Of a DNA stretch of 21,149 bases, positions 19,731 through 21,149 are shown one piece after another. Origin of the DNA: Purshia tridentata. Taxonomy: Eukaryota; Streptophyta; Magnoliopsida; Rosales; Rosaceae. Within the stretch, counting starts at the first letter, position 1; every line of letters starts with the position of its first letter. The stretch is taken from the NCBI GenBank assembly GCA_003254885.1, contig QANT01003749.1, positions 1-21,149 on the forward strand, read 5' to 3'. Made by a program: the position numbers and the translations under genes. The notes beneath the pieces were generated by a model. It did no database searches. It saw nothing but the letters and a program-made list of their open reading frames with translations, and had not been told where the DNA came from.

Positions 19731-20190
19731 AAGTTATAAATATTACTGCTTGTGAGTAACAAATATGGTTGTTACTACTTGCCACTAATAATTTGTAAGT
19801 TTGGCTATGGTTGTTACTGACAATCAATAACAATATATAAATGTGGTTATGATTTGTAACTACTTGTTAGTAACAATATAAGTGGGGCTATAATTGTTAT
19901 TGACAAACAGTAACAATATGTAAGTGATGTTATAATTGTTACTAACACACAGTAATAATATATAAGTGGGTCTATGATTGTTACTACTTATCTGTAACAA
20001 TATATAAGTGAGAGTTATAATTGTTACTGACAAGCAGTAACAATATGTAATAGGGTTATGAGTGTTACTACTTGTCAATAACAAAATATAAGGGGCTATG
20101 ATTTACAGTAACAATTTAAGTGGTGCTATGGTTATCAATAACAATATATAAGTGCGGCTATGGTTGTTACTGCTTCTAGCAAAAATAAAA
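19731..20190. repeat. Minisatellite, ~42-bp units with internal dyads
   Basis: About ten diverged units of roughly 42 bp. The consensus is close to AGTAACAATATATAAGTG, then GGGCTATGATTGTTACT, then ACTTGTC or GACAAGC. Each junction puts TTGTTACTG opposite CAGTAACAA, so every unit can form a hairpin; the 9-bp stem is perfect around 20019-20041. One unit near 20086-20110 is truncated. Minus-strand frames through it are repeat translations, not genes. Confidence 0.8.
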
Positions 20191-20214
20191 GGTTATTACC
20201 ATTGTATGTAAGTG

Positions 20215-20605
20215 TCAATTTGATTTATGTTTTTTTTTTTTACTGTATAATTTTGGATTTGATAGTTTTTAGTTTAAATTTAGTTTAATAACCTAAAAGC
20301 AAATAATATCTGACAAGTTATAATAGTTTTATTAATAATAGTTCAATAATAAAATAATAAATTTACATGAAAAGGCATATTAGAGTACGCAGTAAGTTGT
20401 AAGAATTTATTAATAAAATAATAAAAGAAACATGAAATAATGATTGAAAAGGCTGCCATAGAAAATCGGTGGCAGTGTTGTAATTTTATTTCTTTTTAAT
20501 GGTTTTTCTTTTCATGTCTTTGATCAATTTAGCAAGTGGGCCGGCAAGGTTAATAGCTTCCGTTTTTGGTCTTTATGAACAGTATAATTGTAAAAATGGG
20601 CTTAT
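20215..20605. other. AT-rich spacer before MITE copy B
   Basis: No gene is supported. A short dyad-like TGCCATAGAAAATCGGTGGCA at 20454-20474 is the only structure noted. Confidence 0.4.
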
Positions 20606-20614
20606 AAAAAAAAA

Positions 20615-21063
20615 GGAAAATGATTTTGGGCCTCAAAATGAGGTGCCTCGAAATTGTCTCAATGACGTGAAATTTTCATTTCATAATTTTGATTATCCAT
20701 TTCATATTTTAATTGTCACATCAGTATTTTTAATGACATAATTACCCTTTTATTAAAAAAACATATAAAAATTTGAAAAACATACAAAAAAATTTAAAAA
20801 CATATAGAAAAATTAAAAAAATATAAAAAACATAATTGTGATTTCTGTATGTTTTTCAATATTTCTGTATATTGTTTTTAAGTTTTTTTTTAATTTAATC
20901 TTATTGTTTATAATTTAATTAAAAGAGTAGATATGTCCTTAAAGATTCTGATATGACAATTAATTATGACGTGGCTTTAAATTAATGAAACAAAATTACG
21001 ATATGGAAATTTCATACACTGAGGCCATTTTGAGGCACTTGATTTTGAGGCCTCAGCGCTCCC
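20615..21063. mobile_element. MITE copy B with perfect 9-bp target duplication
   Basis: A 449-bp relative of the element at 15006, with imperfect terminal inverted repeats (GGCCTCAAAATGAGGTGCCT at the left, AGGCACTTGATTTTGAGGCC at the right). It is flanked by nine A residues on each side (20606-20614 and 21064-21072), fitting a 9-bp Mutator-type duplication, though 8 bp (hAT) cannot be excluded in a homopolymer. The A-rich then T-rich centre (20755-20895) is a loose inverted repeat. No ORF of its own. Confidence 0.78.
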
Positions 21064-21149
21064 AAAAAAAAATCTCATACAACAATAGCACCCATTATTT
21101 AACATGAAATCACGTTGACCAGAAAATAAAAAGGAAAAACTTTCTTACA

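Noticed and set aside
19860..20084. 74-codon minus-strand repetitive frame
   Set aside because: Open only because the ~42-bp minisatellite unit is a multiple of three; the repeat translation has no known fold.
19731..20190. CRISPR-like array
   Set aside because: Units are head-to-tail with no unique spacers, repeats are diverged, and the host is a plant.
20499..20741. 80-codon plus-strand frame
   Set aside because: Runs from spacer into MITE copy B; the open frame is fortuitous.

Overview
The window reads as nuclear DNA of a flowering plant, most likely a eudicot (the species cannot be fixed; the MSL protein has the feel of a woody rosid). It is strongly AT-rich. Genes are split by GT-AG introns of 0.1 to 3 kb. 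The spacers and introns carry typical plant transposon debris: a TRIM retroelement, MITEs, a PIF/Harbinger-type element and TA microsatellites. There are no bacterial-style operons, no rRNA or tRNA gene and no CRISPR array.

Two intact protein genes can be assembled, both on the minus strand. The larger (11357 to 4571) is a five-exon MscS-like mechanosensitive channel of the MSL10 type. I rebuilt it as 687 codons plus a stop, with GT-AG junctions that keep the frame throughout. A TATA box and a pyrimidine-rich patch lie just upstream. Its first intron is 3.0 kb and holds a complete old TRIM element; its fourth intron holds a fold-back MITE. The smaller gene (2742 to 1270) has three exons and encodes an 86-residue prefoldin-like protein. 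It resembles the plant 'prefoldin chaperone subunit family' and, in outline, animal ASDURF. Its last intron is 93 nt and free of stops, so retaining it would give an in-frame 117-residue form. Its first intron contains a 340-bp tandem duplication.

The right half (about 11.5 to 21.1 kb) has no intact gene I can support. From left to right it holds a possible SINE remnant, a weak coding-like islet with a TATA motif (13.25 to 13.36 kb), a hAT-like degenerate segment, and copy A of a MITE family whose right end is tandemly duplicated. Next come a 0.79-kb inverted-repeat element, an orphan CT-rich leader with a splice donor, a 1.1-kb PIF/Harbinger-type element with TAA target duplications, and the wreck of a CrRLK1L (HERK1/FERONIA-type) receptor kinase. 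Last are a minisatellite of about 42 bp units, each able to form a hairpin, and copy B of the same MITE family with a perfect 9-bp target duplication.

The observations most worth checking are these: the channel has Gln in place of the conserved Gly in its pore-lining helix; the prefoldin-like gene has an exitron-like intron; the TRIM sits in intron 1 with its hallmarks intact; and the minisatellite has a regular dyad structure. I found no clear sign of an undescribed multi-gene system.
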